Positions 43,492-52,916 of a stretch of 64,000 bases of DNA are shown piece by piece. Both the position numbers and the translations under genes were made by a program. Source of the DNA: Anaerostipes hadrus ATCC 29173 = JCM 17467. GTDB lineage: Bacteria > Bacillota > Clostridia > Lachnospirales > Lachnospiraceae. The stretch lies in contig NZ_AP028031.1 of assembly GCF_030296915.1 (NCBI RefSeq), forward strand, positions 2,616,001-2,680,000, given 5' to 3'. The first letter of the stretch is position 1. Each line of letters opens with the position of its first letter. The notes under the pieces were generated by a model, which was given only the letters and a program-made list of their open reading frames with translations, was not told the DNA's origin and searched no databases.

Positions 43492-46125
43492 TTAATTATT
43501 TTCTGTCAGATAATAGATCATCAAGATCTCCCGCTCATTCAGCGACACATTGTACTTGTTTTCTATGACACTAAAACTCTCTTTTAAATTTTTTATGAAA
43601 CTTTCCCGACACTTCAGATCATCTGTCATATCTTCCTGTGGCAGCCTTCCTTTTTCAAGTATCAATCGTTCTACCATGACACACATATGAATATACAGCA
43701 TCTTTTTTTGATCGATCGAATAGGTTGTATCTTCTAAAATCTCCAGCTTGCTGACAGTTTCTTCGACATCTCCCATGATCTTATCTGGATTCAGGATCGT
43801 AAGCTGCCCGATCAGATTCTTTATTGTAAAGCTCCTTACGATATTCTCAATAAATCGTTGTGTCTTGTCCTTGTCACAATATCGTCCTACTGTGGAATAA
43901 ATAACTTTCTCTCCCCTCTCGTCAATCAATTCATTTAACATAAGTGTCGTAACGCCTTGGATCATAAGCTTGCTTGTCGTTATGATAAACTGTATATCAT
44001 ATTTACGAAAGACATCGCATCGGTTTCCCTCCGTACTTAATTCTGCATAAGTCATCTCCACAACATCAATATCAATGCCTTCCAGGCATCCTTGCAGCAA
44101 CATCTTCATCTTATCTGTCGTTCCTAAACCTGTCGTACAGCATAAAAGAATTGCTTTTGGTTTTTGTTTGCTTGGAACAAATGATTTCTTTGTAACATGA
44201 TGCTCGATGATCGTATCCATAATATTTTGAAGATCTTCATGTTTTAAGATCAATTCTCCTGCTTCTAATGCCATTTCTGTCGTAATATTATTGACAATCC
44301 CCAAATCTCCTTCGACATCATCTTTTATGTCTTCTGAAATATCAAGTAATGATCCCATATCAACAAAGATCAACAACCCTTTGGAGGTATTCGTATTTTT
44401 GAGATATCGCTTAATACGTTTTACTACATCTTTCTTTGGCGTATCATATTCCATATCAAAAGCTTCAAATATATAAGTTTCAAATACCTTATTGACAGTA
44501 CTTGTAATACTAGATGCCGTCGCTGGTCCATGTGATACGATGATCGCATTTGTATAATCCATCTCATCCCTTGCAATACTGTAAAAATATAACATCGCAA
44601 ACATCCTTACAAACCATGGATTTGTCTCATAATCTACTGCCTGATGAAGCATCTCATAGAAAATAAGTCCCATCTTATAATAACGGTACATCACTCTCTG
44701 CAATTGTTTTGCCAGATGTTCGTATTTCCTGTCGTCTGTATGCTTATTCTGATTATTCAGTACATAAAGCATCTTTACAAATACCATTTCCATCACACCA
44801 CTGTATTTGAGACCGTAATTATCTTGAAGATAGATCAAAATATTTCTCACTGCCTGTGTATACAGATTCTGCACATATGGATGAATTTCCTGATCGATCA
44901 CGATATCTTCGATTCGATTCACTTCATCATAAATGATCTTTCGAAACTTAATGGTTGATATATCTTTCTCAAGATATTCTTGGATCAGATCATTGATCAC
45001 TTTCTCCGAAAAATCCACATCCGCCTGTTCTGTCATAGAAATCTTCCACACTGCGTCCTGATCTGGTGACACTTCGATCATTTCATTGATATATGGAATT
45101 GATTCTCCATTTCCATGAAGTAATGTATCGGAAGACAGGTGGCTTAAATTAAGAGGTATCACTTCCTGTCCTTTACTTCTTTCATTGTATGCCTTTGCAC
45201 AGGATAATCGAATGATATTTTTTAACGTTCCAATATTGCCTTTTCCTTGGAATGTCAGCAATCGATTGATCACATTACTGCTCACCTGAAATGCAGTATT
45301 CATCGTTTTGGATTCCTGATGGATCAAAAACAAGATCAATTCATACTTCTCTTCCAAAGTTCTTTCCTGAAAATCTGGCAGCACTACATCTACTGGAATT
45401 CTTCTTAGAAATGTATCCAGCATAGTTTCTCTGCCTTCTGTTGTTGCAAAGATCAGTCGAACATTCAATTCACAATTTTGTCCACTGTCTCCCATTCTGG
45501 AAATGATCCCTTTATCCATATATCGAAATAACTTTTCCTGTCCTTCTGGCGATAGGCGATGAACTTCATCCAAAAACAGATACCCTTTGTCTGCTTCTTC
45601 AATCAGGCCTTTTGTATCCTTATTGGCCCCTGTAAACGCTCCTTTTTTGTATCCAAATAAGACAGACGATAATAATTCTTTATTATTCGCATAATCCGCA
45701 CAGTTTAATACAACAAAAGGGGCATCCTCTGGAATTGTTCCAATGAATTTTGCATATTGGTAGATGTACTCTGCCAAAAGACTTTTTCCAACTCCACTTG
45801 ATCCAAATAATAAAATCGGCATACCCTTGTTTGGATAACCTGCCGATAACTTACACTTCTCTACTGCGTCTTTTAAACTTTGATCTGCTCCAATAAATGT
45901 TGTAAATGGATCCTCTGGTAATTGATCTTCTGGTTGTATGTAAGAAAATATAACCGGCCGTGTTTTCTCTTTCTGGACAATTCCTTCTCTTACAAACTCG
46001 TTTAAAATTCCACTCGCTGTGTTTCTCTGAATATTTAATTGTACCGCAATACTCTCCGCCGTTTGATGATTCTTACATTCCTTCAACAATTTCAGAATAC
46101 GATCCTTATTATTTTCTTTTGCCAT
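43492..46125 (-). CDS. LevR/DgaR-type sigma-54 activator with PRD and PTS domains
   Basis: The 877-residue regulator has an N-terminal helix-turn-helix (about 1-65). An AAA+ sigma-54 interaction domain covers about 90-330 (Walker A LLFGSSGVGKS, the sigma-contact loop GAFTGA in KKGAFTGANKD, Walker B KGYLFLDEVHRL). PRD1 follows, then EIIA-Man-like (AIIVSHGPATASS), EIIB-Gat-like (ILLCCTTGLGTTDKMK) and a second PRD. PTS phosphorylation of these domains reports sugar supply. It must act on the sigma-54 promoter just downstream, which drives the mannose-family PTS. The start at 46125 follows AGAAAGG. Confidence 0.93.
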   Translation of the reverse strand: MAKENNKDRILKLLKECKNHQTAESIAVQLNIQRNTASGILNEFVREGIVQKEKTRPVIFSYIQPEDQLPEDPFTTFIGADQSLKDAVEKCKLSAGYPNKGMPILLFGSSGVGKSLLAEYIYQYAKFIGTIPEDAPFVVLNCADYANNKELLSSVLFGYKKGAFTGANKDTKGLIEEADKGYLFLDEVHRLSPEGQEKLFRYMDKGIISRMGDSGQNCELNVRLIFATTEGRETMLDTFLRRIPVDVVLPDFQERTLEEKYELILFLIHQESKTMNTAFQVSSNVINRLLTFQGKGNIGTLKNIIRLSCAKAYNERSKGQEVIPLNLSHLSSDTLLHGNGESIPYINEMIEVSPDQDAVWKISMTEQADVDFSEKVINDLIQEYLEKDISTIKFRKIIYDEVNRIEDIVIDQEIHPYVQNLYTQAVRNILIYLQDNYGLKYSGVMEMVFVKMLYVLNNQNKHTDDRKYEHLAKQLQRVMYRYYKMGLIFYEMLHQAVDYETNPWFVRMFAMLYFYSIARDEMDYTNAIIVSHGPATASSITSTVNKVFETYIFEAFDMEYDTPKKDVVKRIKRYLKNTNTSKGLLIFVDMGSLLDISEDIKDDVEGDLGIVNNITTEMALEAGELILKHEDLQNIMDTIIEHHVTKKSFVPSKQKPKAILLCCTTGLGTTDKMKMLLQGCLEGIDIDVVEMTYAELSTEGNRCDVFRKYDIQFIITTSKLMIQGVTTLMLNELIDERGEKVIYSTVGRYCDKDKTQRFIENIVRSFTIKNLIGQLTILNPDKIMGDVEETVSKLEILEDTTYSIDQKKMLYIHMCVMVERLILEKGRLPQEDMTDDLKCRESFIKNLKESFSVIENKYNVSLNEREILMIYYLTENN

Positions 46126-46207
46126 ACTTTTCTTATCCTTTCTTATTTCGTACTCCAAGTCTCGTCTTCTTTGTTGTTTTTAAATATATACAATTCTTAT
46201 TCTCATA

Positions 46208-46705
46208 CTACCATTTATAGTGATGCAGCTGTCCTTCCATCTGAAATGCCTTAAATCCCTGATGTCTCAGCACTTCATAGGCAACGATCGCTACAGAGTT
46301 AGATAAATTTAATGACCGGATATGTGGCAGCATTGGGATTCTTATAGAAGTCTCTTCATAATTCAATAAGATTTCTTCTGGAATTCCAGCGCTTTCTTTT
46401 CCAAACATGATATATACATCTTCGTCATCTTCATATGCTGGTGCCGAATATACATGTTTTGCTTTTGTTGTTGCCATGTAAATCTTGGGATCATTGTTCT
46501 TCTCTAGAAAATCCTCAAAATTGATATATGTACGTACATCTAATTTATCCCAATAATCAAGACCGGCTCTCTTGATCATCTTTTCGTTTAAACGAAATCC
46601 TAGTGGTTCGATCAGATGCAGAACAGCACCGCATGCCACGCAGGTTCTTCCGATATTTCCAGTGTTTGCCGGCATCTCCGGCTCATGTAATACTATGTGA
46701 AGCAT
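46208..46705 (-). CDS. trmL: tRNA (cytidine/uridine(34)-2'-O)-methyltransferase
   Basis: The 165-residue SPOUT (TrmH/SpoU) methyltransferase is of TrmL/YibK size and has no extra domain. Motifs are EPEMPANTGNIGRTC, MFGKESAGIPEE and RSLNLSNSVAIVAYEVLR, the last forming the knot that binds AdoMet. It methylates the wobble ribose of tRNA-Leu isoacceptors. It is the last gene of a seven-gene minus-strand run. Confidence 0.93.
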   Translation of the reverse strand: MLHIVLHEPEMPANTGNIGRTCVACGAVLHLIEPLGFRLNEKMIKRAGLDYWDKLDVRTYINFEDFLEKNNDPKIYMATTKAKHVYSAPAYEDDEDVYIMFGKESAGIPEEILLNYEETSIRIPMLPHIRSLNLSNSVAIVAYEVLRHQGFKAFQMEGQLHHYKW

Positions 46706-46735
46706 TATTAACTCTCCAATCTCTTAACTTTTTAT

Positions 46736-47905
46736 CTATTGCTTCTTTGAAAGATGATTGATAAATCGTTCCAGACGCCCTAAAGCTTCTTTTAGTTCTT
46801 CAATGGAATATGCATAGGAAACTCTGAGATATCCTTCTCCACAGGCTCCGAAGGCAGATCCAGGAACGATTGCTACTTTCTCTTCATTTAACAGTTTTGT
46901 TGCAAATTCTTCAGATGTCATGCCAAATTTCTTAATAGATGGAAAGATGTAAAAGGCACCTTCTGGTTCAAAACATTCGATTCCCATTCGTTGAAACTCA
47001 TGTACCAAAAATCGTCTGCGCTGATTGTATGCAGTCCTCATCTCTTCGACTTCATCATCACAGGAACGCATCGCTTCGATCGCTGCATACTGACTAGTCG
47101 TCGGCGCTGCCATGATACAGAACTGATGAACCTTGACCATCTGTTTCATCATGTACCTTGGTGCTGCAACATAACCAAGTCTCCATCCAGTCATTGCAAA
47201 TGCCTTGGAAAATCCATTGATCACGATCGATCTGTCTTTCATCTCTGGCAAGGATGCGATACTGACGTGATCTCTTCCATAGGTAAGTTCTGAATAAATC
47301 TCATCAGAAATCACAACAATATCATGTTCTTTTGCAAACTCTGCGATCGGTTCTAACTCTTCTCTTGTCATGATCGCACCCGTTGGATTGTTTGGAAATG
47401 AAATGATCATTGCTTTTGTTTTATCTGTGACAGCGGCTTCTAACTGCTCTTTTTTAAGCTTAAATTTATCTTCTTCCTTAAGACTTACGATCACAGGAGT
47501 TCCACCTGCCATAACAACACATGCCACATAAGAAACGAAACATGGCTGTACAACGATGACTTCATCTCCTGGATCAAGGATCGTACGCATCGCAATGTCG
47601 ATTCCTTCGCTTCCACCAACAGTCACTATGATCTCATGATTTGGATCATAAACCAACTCGTATTTTCTTTCTAAATATTCACTGATCTCATATCGCAGCT
47701 CCTTTAACCCTGCATTCGATGTATAAAAGGTTCTGCCTCGCTCCAATGAGTAAATTCCTTCTTCCCTGACTCTCCATGGTGTATCAAAATCCGGTTCCCC
47801 CACACCTAAGGAAATGGCATCTGGCATCTCGCTTACAATGTCAAAAAACTTGCGGATTCCGGATGGTTCCAGACTTACAACTCTCTTTGATAAAAAATCT
47901 CTCAT
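46736..47905 (-). CDS. Class I/II pyridoxal-phosphate aminotransferase
   Basis: The 389-residue aminotransferase of the AspC/PatA family has SLGVGEPDFDTP near the N terminus and the substrate-contact SFPNNPTGAIM. The PLP lysine is in GFSKAFAMTGWRLGY, and RVSYAYS contains the C-terminal Arg. It is probably an aspartate or aromatic aminotransferase; specificity is not resolved. Its ATG overlaps the last base of the Lrp gene, so an Lrp-controlled amino acid role is likely. Confidence 0.88.
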   Translation of the reverse strand: MRDFLSKRVVSLEPSGIRKFFDIVSEMPDAISLGVGEPDFDTPWRVREEGIYSLERGRTFYTSNAGLKELRYEISEYLERKYELVYDPNHEIIVTVGGSEGIDIAMRTILDPGDEVIVVQPCFVSYVACVVMAGGTPVIVSLKEEDKFKLKKEQLEAAVTDKTKAMIISFPNNPTGAIMTREELEPIAEFAKEHDIVVISDEIYSELTYGRDHVSIASLPEMKDRSIVINGFSKAFAMTGWRLGYVAAPRYMMKQMVKVHQFCIMAAPTTSQYAAIEAMRSCDDEVEEMRTAYNQRRRFLVHEFQRMGIECFEPEGAFYIFPSIKKFGMTSEEFATKLLNEEKVAIVPGSAFGACGEGYLRVSYAYSIEELKEALGRLERFINHLSKKQ

Positions 47906-48399
47906 TATGGAGTCACCGCCTGTCTCTCATCCACTTTCTTTGCTTCAAGAACAGTTCCATGATCTTTATATTTCTTCAATACAAAATGTGTTACTGTACT
48001 GACAACAGATTCCAGTGGTGCTAATTTGGATGATGTGAACATAGAGATCTCTTTCATCGTCTTTCCTTCTAACATAACCATGAAATCATATCCCCCAGAC
48101 ATCAGATAAACGGCTTTTACTTCTGGAAAATTATAAATACGTTCTGCAATGCGGTCGAATCCCTGACCTCTTTGTGGTGTTACTTTTACCTCGATCATCG
48201 CTGTCAGTTGATCCTTGCTTGTATTGTCCCAGTTGATCAAAGTATGATACCCACAGATGATATGTTCTTTTTCCATATCTGCGATCTCATTGGCGACTTC
48301 CGTCTCCGCGACATCTAGCATCACCGCCAGATCATGGATCGCTAAACGACTGTTTTTCTCGATCAATTTTAAAATCAGTTCTCTTAATTCTGTGTTCAT
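47905..48399 (-). CDS. Lrp/AsnC family transcriptional regulator
   Basis: The 164-residue regulator has an N-terminal winged helix (residues 1-60, LAIHDLAVMLDVAETEVANE) and a C-terminal ligand-binding RAM domain (about 65-145). A C-terminal extension follows, ending ERQAVTP. It overlaps the aminotransferase gene by one base, which suggests it regulates that gene in response to an amino acid. Confidence 0.9.
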   Translation of the reverse strand: MNTELRELILKLIEKNSRLAIHDLAVMLDVAETEVANEIADMEKEHIICGYHTLINWDNTSKDQLTAMIEVKVTPQRGQGFDRIAERIYNFPEVKAVYLMSGGYDFMVMLEGKTMKEISMFTSSKLAPLESVVSTVTHFVLKKYKDHGTVLEAKKVDERQAVTP

Positions 48400-48428
48400 A
48401 CTGTTTCCTCCATTTTTCTCTCTGAAAA

Positions 48429-49428
48429 TTATCTGCGATTATTTTCAGAATATATTTTATATAACTCGTCCTGTCTAGGTGCCTCCAGATTCGCTGCCTT
48501 TCCCTGACGATAGATTACTTTATCTCTGGAATCTGTTGTATGACCAATAATGGTTGCTTTGATGCCTGCCTGTTCCAGTTCATTGACTAATGTTCTTCCA
48601 TGATCTGTTGTGATCAGCATAGATCCACTTGAGATCAATTGATATGGGTTCAGATCATATCGTTCACAAAATTCGATCGTATGTTGTCTTAATGGAATAT
48701 CTTCAATGCAAACCTCCACCCCGACACCAGATGCTTTGGAAATCTCCCATAAAGCACCATAAACTCCGCTTTCGGTGATATCATGCATACAAGATGCATA
48801 TTTTTCTGGCGATCAGACCTTCTGGCACGACAGAGATATCATCTAGAAATGCCTTTGCATCATCAATAAATGTATCAGAAAACCATTCTTTTAACTCGTC
48901 TTCTTTTTCATTTGCGATGATTCCCGTTCCTTCCATACCAAGATATTTTGTGACTACGATATCCTGACCTGGTTTCGCCCCGCCAGATAGGATCAATTCA
49001 TCTTCTTTCACTTTTCCAATCCCTGTCACAGATAATACTGGCTGCGTAACCGCTGCCGTAATCTCTGTATGGCCGCCTAATACCATGATATTTAATTTCT
49101 CACACTCTGCATTGATCTGCTGCATCATCTTCTTGATCTGTGCTTCCTTGATCATTGGTGGCAGAAGTGCTGTCACCATAAGTCCGATCGTCTCAGCTCC
49201 TGCGGATGCAAGATCGTTGGCAGTTACATGAACTGCCAGATGTCCGATCTCTTTTACCGTGCCTGTGATCGGATCTGTTGATGTGACAAATACTTCTCCT
49301 TCCTGAAGTTTCAATGCCGCACAATCTTCCCCGATTCCAGGTCCTACTAAGACTTCATCTCTCCTTGTATGCAATTGCTCAAACACAACTTTCTGCAATG
49401 CAGATTCTGATAATTTTCCTATTTTCAT
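48429..49428 (-). pseudogene. AIR-synthase-like (HypE/PurM-fold) protein, frameshifted
   Basis: Two frames together make one protein of about 331 residues. The first (49428 down to about 48800) has GPGIGEDCAALKL, HVTANDLASAGAE, LGGHTEITAAV and VPEGLIARK. The second (to 48429) continues MHDITESGVYGALWE and ends in EAPRQDELYKIYSENNR. The break is at a run of five A (48801-48805 as T on the + strand); with four A the frame reads ARKYASCMHDITESG without interruption. The fold binds ATP and is shared by HypE, PurM and ThiL. It may be a real pseudogene, a slippage site or a sequencing error. Confidence 0.82.
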
Positions 49429-49430
49429 CC

Positions 49431-50927
49431 TTAATTTCCTGTGCTTCCCTGAGATTTCACAGCCGCTGATCTCTTCGCTGTTGTAGACTTCTGTGCTGCC
49501 GTTGTAGATTTCTGTGCTGCTGTTGTTGTCTCAGACTTCTGTGCTGTTGTTTCTTTTGAATCTTTTTTCTTATCCTTTTTATCGTCTTTTTTATCTTCCG
49601 CTTTCTTTGTTCCTACACGATAAACCGTTGGTGTTGACATATATGTGGAAGTATTAAATACCTTTTTGGATACCTGTTTACCATTGATCTTCACAATCTT
49701 CCAAAGTCTTGCACTGTATCCAGTGTGTCCATAACTTTCCACAACTTTCTGTCCTTCGGCAAGCGTATTATCATTAACTGTACTTTCAGAACTTTCTTTT
49801 ACCTGTGTTGTCTCAGATAAGAATTCTACCGTACGTTTTGAATCTTTTTTCTTTCCATAGACCGTAAATGTGATCGTTGAACCATTTGCTTTTCCTTCAA
49901 TATAGATCGGAGTATCGAATGTATTCTTAAACTTCATATCCTTATGCGTTCCTGCGATTGCTGCATCTGCAGATCTTGGCACATAATGTACGGTCATGGA
50001 ATGTGGAAAACGTTCTACGATCTTTAATTCTGCACGGATAACTGCATTATACAAAGTAGTAGATACCTGGCAGATTCCACCACCATATGTCTGAACCGTC
50101 TGTCCATTTTCATAGGAACCTGCGAGTGCATATCCATTTTCTTTTGTAAATGGTGATACGGTTTTATATACAGATAATGTCTCTCCTGGATAAACCATGC
50201 TTCCATTGATCTTACTTGCACCATTAGCAACATTTACTTTACGACCATATGGAGATCCACCGTATTCGGTTGTATAAGTTCCAAGTACATCTTTGATCTC
50301 TGCCATATCTTTTGATGTATATTTTGCTTTTTTCTTTACAACATCCAGTTCAAATTGATGTTTTCCAGCTTCAACTGCTTTTTTGAAATTCGCAAATGTT
50401 TCATTCATATTTAATGTATAACCTGTCTTTTCTTTGATCACGACAAATTTGCCAGCCTTACGTTTCACACTTGCATTTCTTGGTTCTGAAACAATCTTCT
50501 TTGTTGCTTTTTTTACATTCTTCTCAAACTTCGCTTTATCATATTTGCGATAAACCGGAAGTTTATGTTTCTTCTCTTTTACATCGGAATACTTTGTAAA
50601 AATACTTCCACTTCTCCCAAGTGCATAAGCTTCTTCCACTGTCTTGTCTGCCTCAGCGAATGCTCCAAGATCTTCGATCTTGGCACTTGATCTTTCATCG
50701 TCTACATAAAGTGTGATCTTTTCCTGATGAATCTCCTTCATATGAGATTCAATCGCATCTTTTGCTTCTGATCTTGTCATTCCACCGATAGAAATTCCCT
50801 CACATGAAACCCCTTTTATGATCTTTCCATCTTTTACTGCACTGCTCACCTTATGGTTTAGGTAAAAAGTTCCACCTGCTGCCAAAATAACGATCACTGC
50901 AACCGCAATGATAATTTTTTTCTTCAT
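49431..50927 (-). CDS. VanW-family cell-surface protein with peptidoglycan-binding domain
   Basis: The 498-residue protein has an N-terminal signal anchor (KKKIIIAVAVIVILAAGGTF). A PG_binding_4-type domain covers about 40-220, and a VanW domain covers about 225-360 (YTTEYGGSPYGRKVNVANG, QTVQTYGGGICQVSTTLYNA, FPHSMTVHYVPRS). A G5-like region follows, then a Lys/Thr-rich low-complexity tail with repeated AQKSTT. It faces the outside and probably contacts the wall; VanW function is still unclear. The ATG at 50927 follows GGAAGAG. Confidence 0.88.
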   Translation of the reverse strand: MKKKIIIAVAVIVILAAGGTFYLNHKVSSAVKDGKIIKGVSCEGISIGGMTRSEAKDAIESHMKEIHQEKITLYVDDERSSAKIEDLGAFAEADKTVEEAYALGRSGSIFTKYSDVKEKKHKLPVYRKYDKAKFEKNVKKATKKIVSEPRNASVKRKAGKFVVIKEKTGYTLNMNETFANFKKAVEAGKHQFELDVVKKKAKYTSKDMAEIKDVLGTYTTEYGGSPYGRKVNVANGASKINGSMVYPGETLSVYKTVSPFTKENGYALAGSYENGQTVQTYGGGICQVSTTLYNAVIRAELKIVERFPHSMTVHYVPRSADAAIAGTHKDMKFKNTFDTPIYIEGKANGSTITFTVYGKKKDSKRTVEFLSETTQVKESSESTVNDNTLAEGQKVVESYGHTGYSARLWKIVKINGKQVSKKVFNTSTYMSTPTVYRVGTKKAEDKKDDKKDKKKDSKETTAQKSETTTAAQKSTTAAQKSTTAKRSAAVKSQGSTGN

Positions 50928-50959
50928 CGTCTCTTCCTTCTTCCTCTCCAAATTCATTC

Positions 50960-51052
50960 TTACATCATCAAATATCCTGCTACCATTGTTCCAACCATCA
51001 CAATGATCAGAAGAATCGCAATAACGGATACAAAAAATCTTTTCTTTTTCAT
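50960..51052 (-). CDS. 30-residue membrane peptide (possibly DUF4044/Prli42-like)
   Basis: The short frame encodes a basic start (MKKKRFF) and one hydrophobic helix (VSVIAILLIIVMVGTMVAG) with a YLMM end. Its ATG overlaps the stop of the exonuclease gene (ATGA), with GGAG 10 bases upstream, so it is coupled to that gene. The VanW gene follows. Size and pattern recall Prli42, the 31-residue Listeria stressosome anchor, but such short sequences can match by chance. It could also be an orphan signal-like peptide. Confidence 0.55.
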   Translation of the reverse strand: MKKKRFFVSVIAILLIIVMVGTMVAGYLMM

Positions 51053-51756
51053 TTCTTCATCACTCCATAATTTAATATAATATGATCAATCTTCTTTGAT
51101 GCTTCTCTCTGTGTCATCTGATCAATATCTAAGCACTCCCCTATCGCATGATATTTCATCAGATTCTCTAGATACTTCTTTTGTTTTGATGTAGCCGGAC
51201 GTTCTTTCTTTACCTTAAATTGAAGCTGCTGTGGCTGAAAGATTTCCTCTTCTGTTGGAAATTCTTTCTTCATCTGCTCAAACACAACAGCTGTTGCTAA
51301 TGCATCATCGTAAGCACGGTGTGCTGCCTGATTTACATAATGATAATGAGCACAGAGTGTCTCCAGCTTCTTATTTTCAAGTCCAGTTAATAACTTCCTT
51401 GCTACTTTTAGCGTGTCAACTCCTGTTTTCTCAAACGGATACTTAAATGAAGCTGCTGCCATCTTCATAAACTTATAGTCAAACATGACGTTATGTCCAA
51501 GAACCGGAAGATCCCCGCTAAATTCCAAAAATTCCTCAACACCTTCTTTCAGTGGAATTCCCTTCCTTAACATATCCCTGCTGATTCCTGTTAAATTGAT
51601 GATAAAATCACTGACTTCGATCTCTGGATGAATGATACAGTTATACTTTCCACTGATCTTCCCATCTCTGATCTTAACAGCTCCAATTTCAATAATCTGA
51701 TCTGAATCTGGGGATAACCCCGTTGTCTCCAGATCAAATGCAACATAATCTTTCAT
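51049..51756 (-). CDS. DnaQ-like 3'-5' exonuclease (DEDDh)
   Basis: The 235-residue protein has the exonuclease domain at residues 1-165. The acidic residues are in VAFDLETTGLSP, GHNVMFDYKFM and AHRAYDDALATA (His plus Asp of the DEDDh set). A C-terminal extension (about 180-235) contains PATSKQKKYLENLMKYH. It resembles the epsilon proofreading domain but is encoded apart from dnaE, so repair or RNA trimming is possible. It is first in the operon reaching trmL. Confidence 0.9.
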   Translation of the reverse strand: MKDYVAFDLETTGLSPDSDQIIEIGAVKIRDGKISGKYNCIIHPEIEVSDFIINLTGISRDMLRKGIPLKEGVEEFLEFSGDLPVLGHNVMFDYKFMKMAAASFKYPFEKTGVDTLKVARKLLTGLENKKLETLCAHYHYVNQAAHRAYDDALATAVVFEQMKKEFPTEEEIFQPQQLQFKVKKERPATSKQKKYLENLMKYHAIGECLDIDQMTQREASKKIDHIILNYGVMKK

Positions 51757-51773
51757 CTGTCGTTACCTCTGAG

Positions 51774-51861
51774 AATTTATACTTATTTGTGCAAGCACAA
51801 ACGCAATTTATACTTATTGACACTTACATCATATTATACACAAATCAACTTTTTGCCTCAA
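51774..51861 (-). promoter_or_regulatory. Exonuclease operon promoter and repeat-flanked palindrome
   Basis: TTGAGG (51856-51861) and TATAAT (51833-51838), 17 bases apart, form the minus-strand promoter. In the leader, a palindrome TTTGTGC-AA-GCACAAA (about 51786-51801) stands between two copies of AATTTATACTTATT, which looks like an operator. Confidence 0.6.
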
Positions 51862-51942
51862 CCCTGTTTTCTACTATATTTTTATGCTTTTTTATGTTAC
51901 GATTAACCTAGATATAATTAGAAAACAAAGGAGGACGGCAAG

Positions 51943-52815
51943 ATGATAAAGCTGATCGTTTCTGATCTTGACGGAACACTGCTTAACAGCAAACAACAAA
52001 TCAGTGATCGTACACTCCGTGCGATCAAACAAATTCAAAGAAAGGGACTCCGTCTTTTGATCAATACGGAACAGAATTATTTTGATGCCAAAAAACTCCT
52101 CGATGCATACGATATTTCTTGTGATATCGCATGTTTTGGCGGTTCCTGCATCTTTGATACTTCTGGGCACCAGCTGCATGCTTCTTATATTCCAACCAAA
52201 CGTATCCCTGAGATGCTGCGGATCTTCGGTTCCTGTCGTACTTTTTATGAGATCCACAGTACTCGTGGATTATGTGTCTTGGGTTCCAAGGAAGGATATG
52301 CAAATTATCTGTCTTCTGAAGTTGTTCCCGCTTTGAGAGAAGAATTTCCAAGTCAAACACTAGATGAAGAATCTTATATCTGTGAACGACTTGAAAATGC
52401 TCATTTTTATGATAATGGACAACTTCTTCTTTCTGAGAATCCACAGATCATTAAAATCACGACACAGTCCTTAGACCAGCAGAAACTTGAACAGCTTACA
52501 AACAGCCTTCATACGCAGGTCCCACACTTTGCAGTATCCCATCAGAGTCCATATCGTCTCGATATCACAGCTGTAAATGCATTAAAAGGTGCAGCCGTTC
52601 ATTTTTATACTGAGAAATATCAGATTTCACTGAAAGATACCATGGTGATCGGTGACAGTGAAAATGATTATTCTATGCTTGGACTTCCTTATATCGAAAG
52701 CATTGCCATGGGAAATGCAGATGATATCATTCAGGAGATTTGTCTCCATCACACAACAGATAACGATCACGATGGCGTTGCAATCGTGTTGGAACAGATT
52801 CTTTCCAAACAATGA
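51943..52815 (+). CDS. HAD-superfamily (Cof-type) phosphatase, copy 1
   Basis: The 290-residue Cof/IIB hydrolase has catalytic Asp residues in VSDLDGTLLNS (motif I). A C2 cap domain covers about 85-195, and motifs III/IV sit in VIGDSENDYSMLG. These enzymes dephosphorylate sugar phosphates or flavin and thiamine precursors. The ATG follows AAAGGAGG. A related gene with the same architecture lies 101 bases downstream. Confidence 0.9.
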   Translation: MIKLIVSDLDGTLLNSKQQISDRTLRAIKQIQRKGLRLLINTEQNYFDAKKLLDAYDISCDIACFGGSCIFDTSGHQLHASYIPTKRIPEMLRIFGSCRTFYEIHSTRGLCVLGSKEGYANYLSSEVVPALREEFPSQTLDEESYICERLENAHFYDNGQLLLSENPQIIKITTQSLDQQKLEQLTNSLHTQVPHFAVSHQSPYRLDITAVNALKGAAVHFYTEKYQISLKDTMVIGDSENDYSMLGLPYIESIAMGNADDIIQEICLHHTTDNDHDGVAIVLEQILSKQ

Positions 52816-52837
52816 TCATTGAAATATATTTTAAAGC

Positions 52838-52882
52838 AATTTGGAATGTTTTATCTATTCCAATTGTGATACTATAAAGATG
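52838..52882 (+). promoter_or_regulatory. Inverted repeat and promoter between the two HAD genes
   Basis: AATTTGGAAT and ATTCCAATT form an inverted repeat with a 9-base loop and no T run. TTTATC-N17-TATAAA overlaps it, so it may be the promoter and operator of the second HAD gene. Confidence 0.35.
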
Positions 52883-52916
52883 AGAAGAAATTACACCCAA
52901 TACAGGAGGCTATCAC

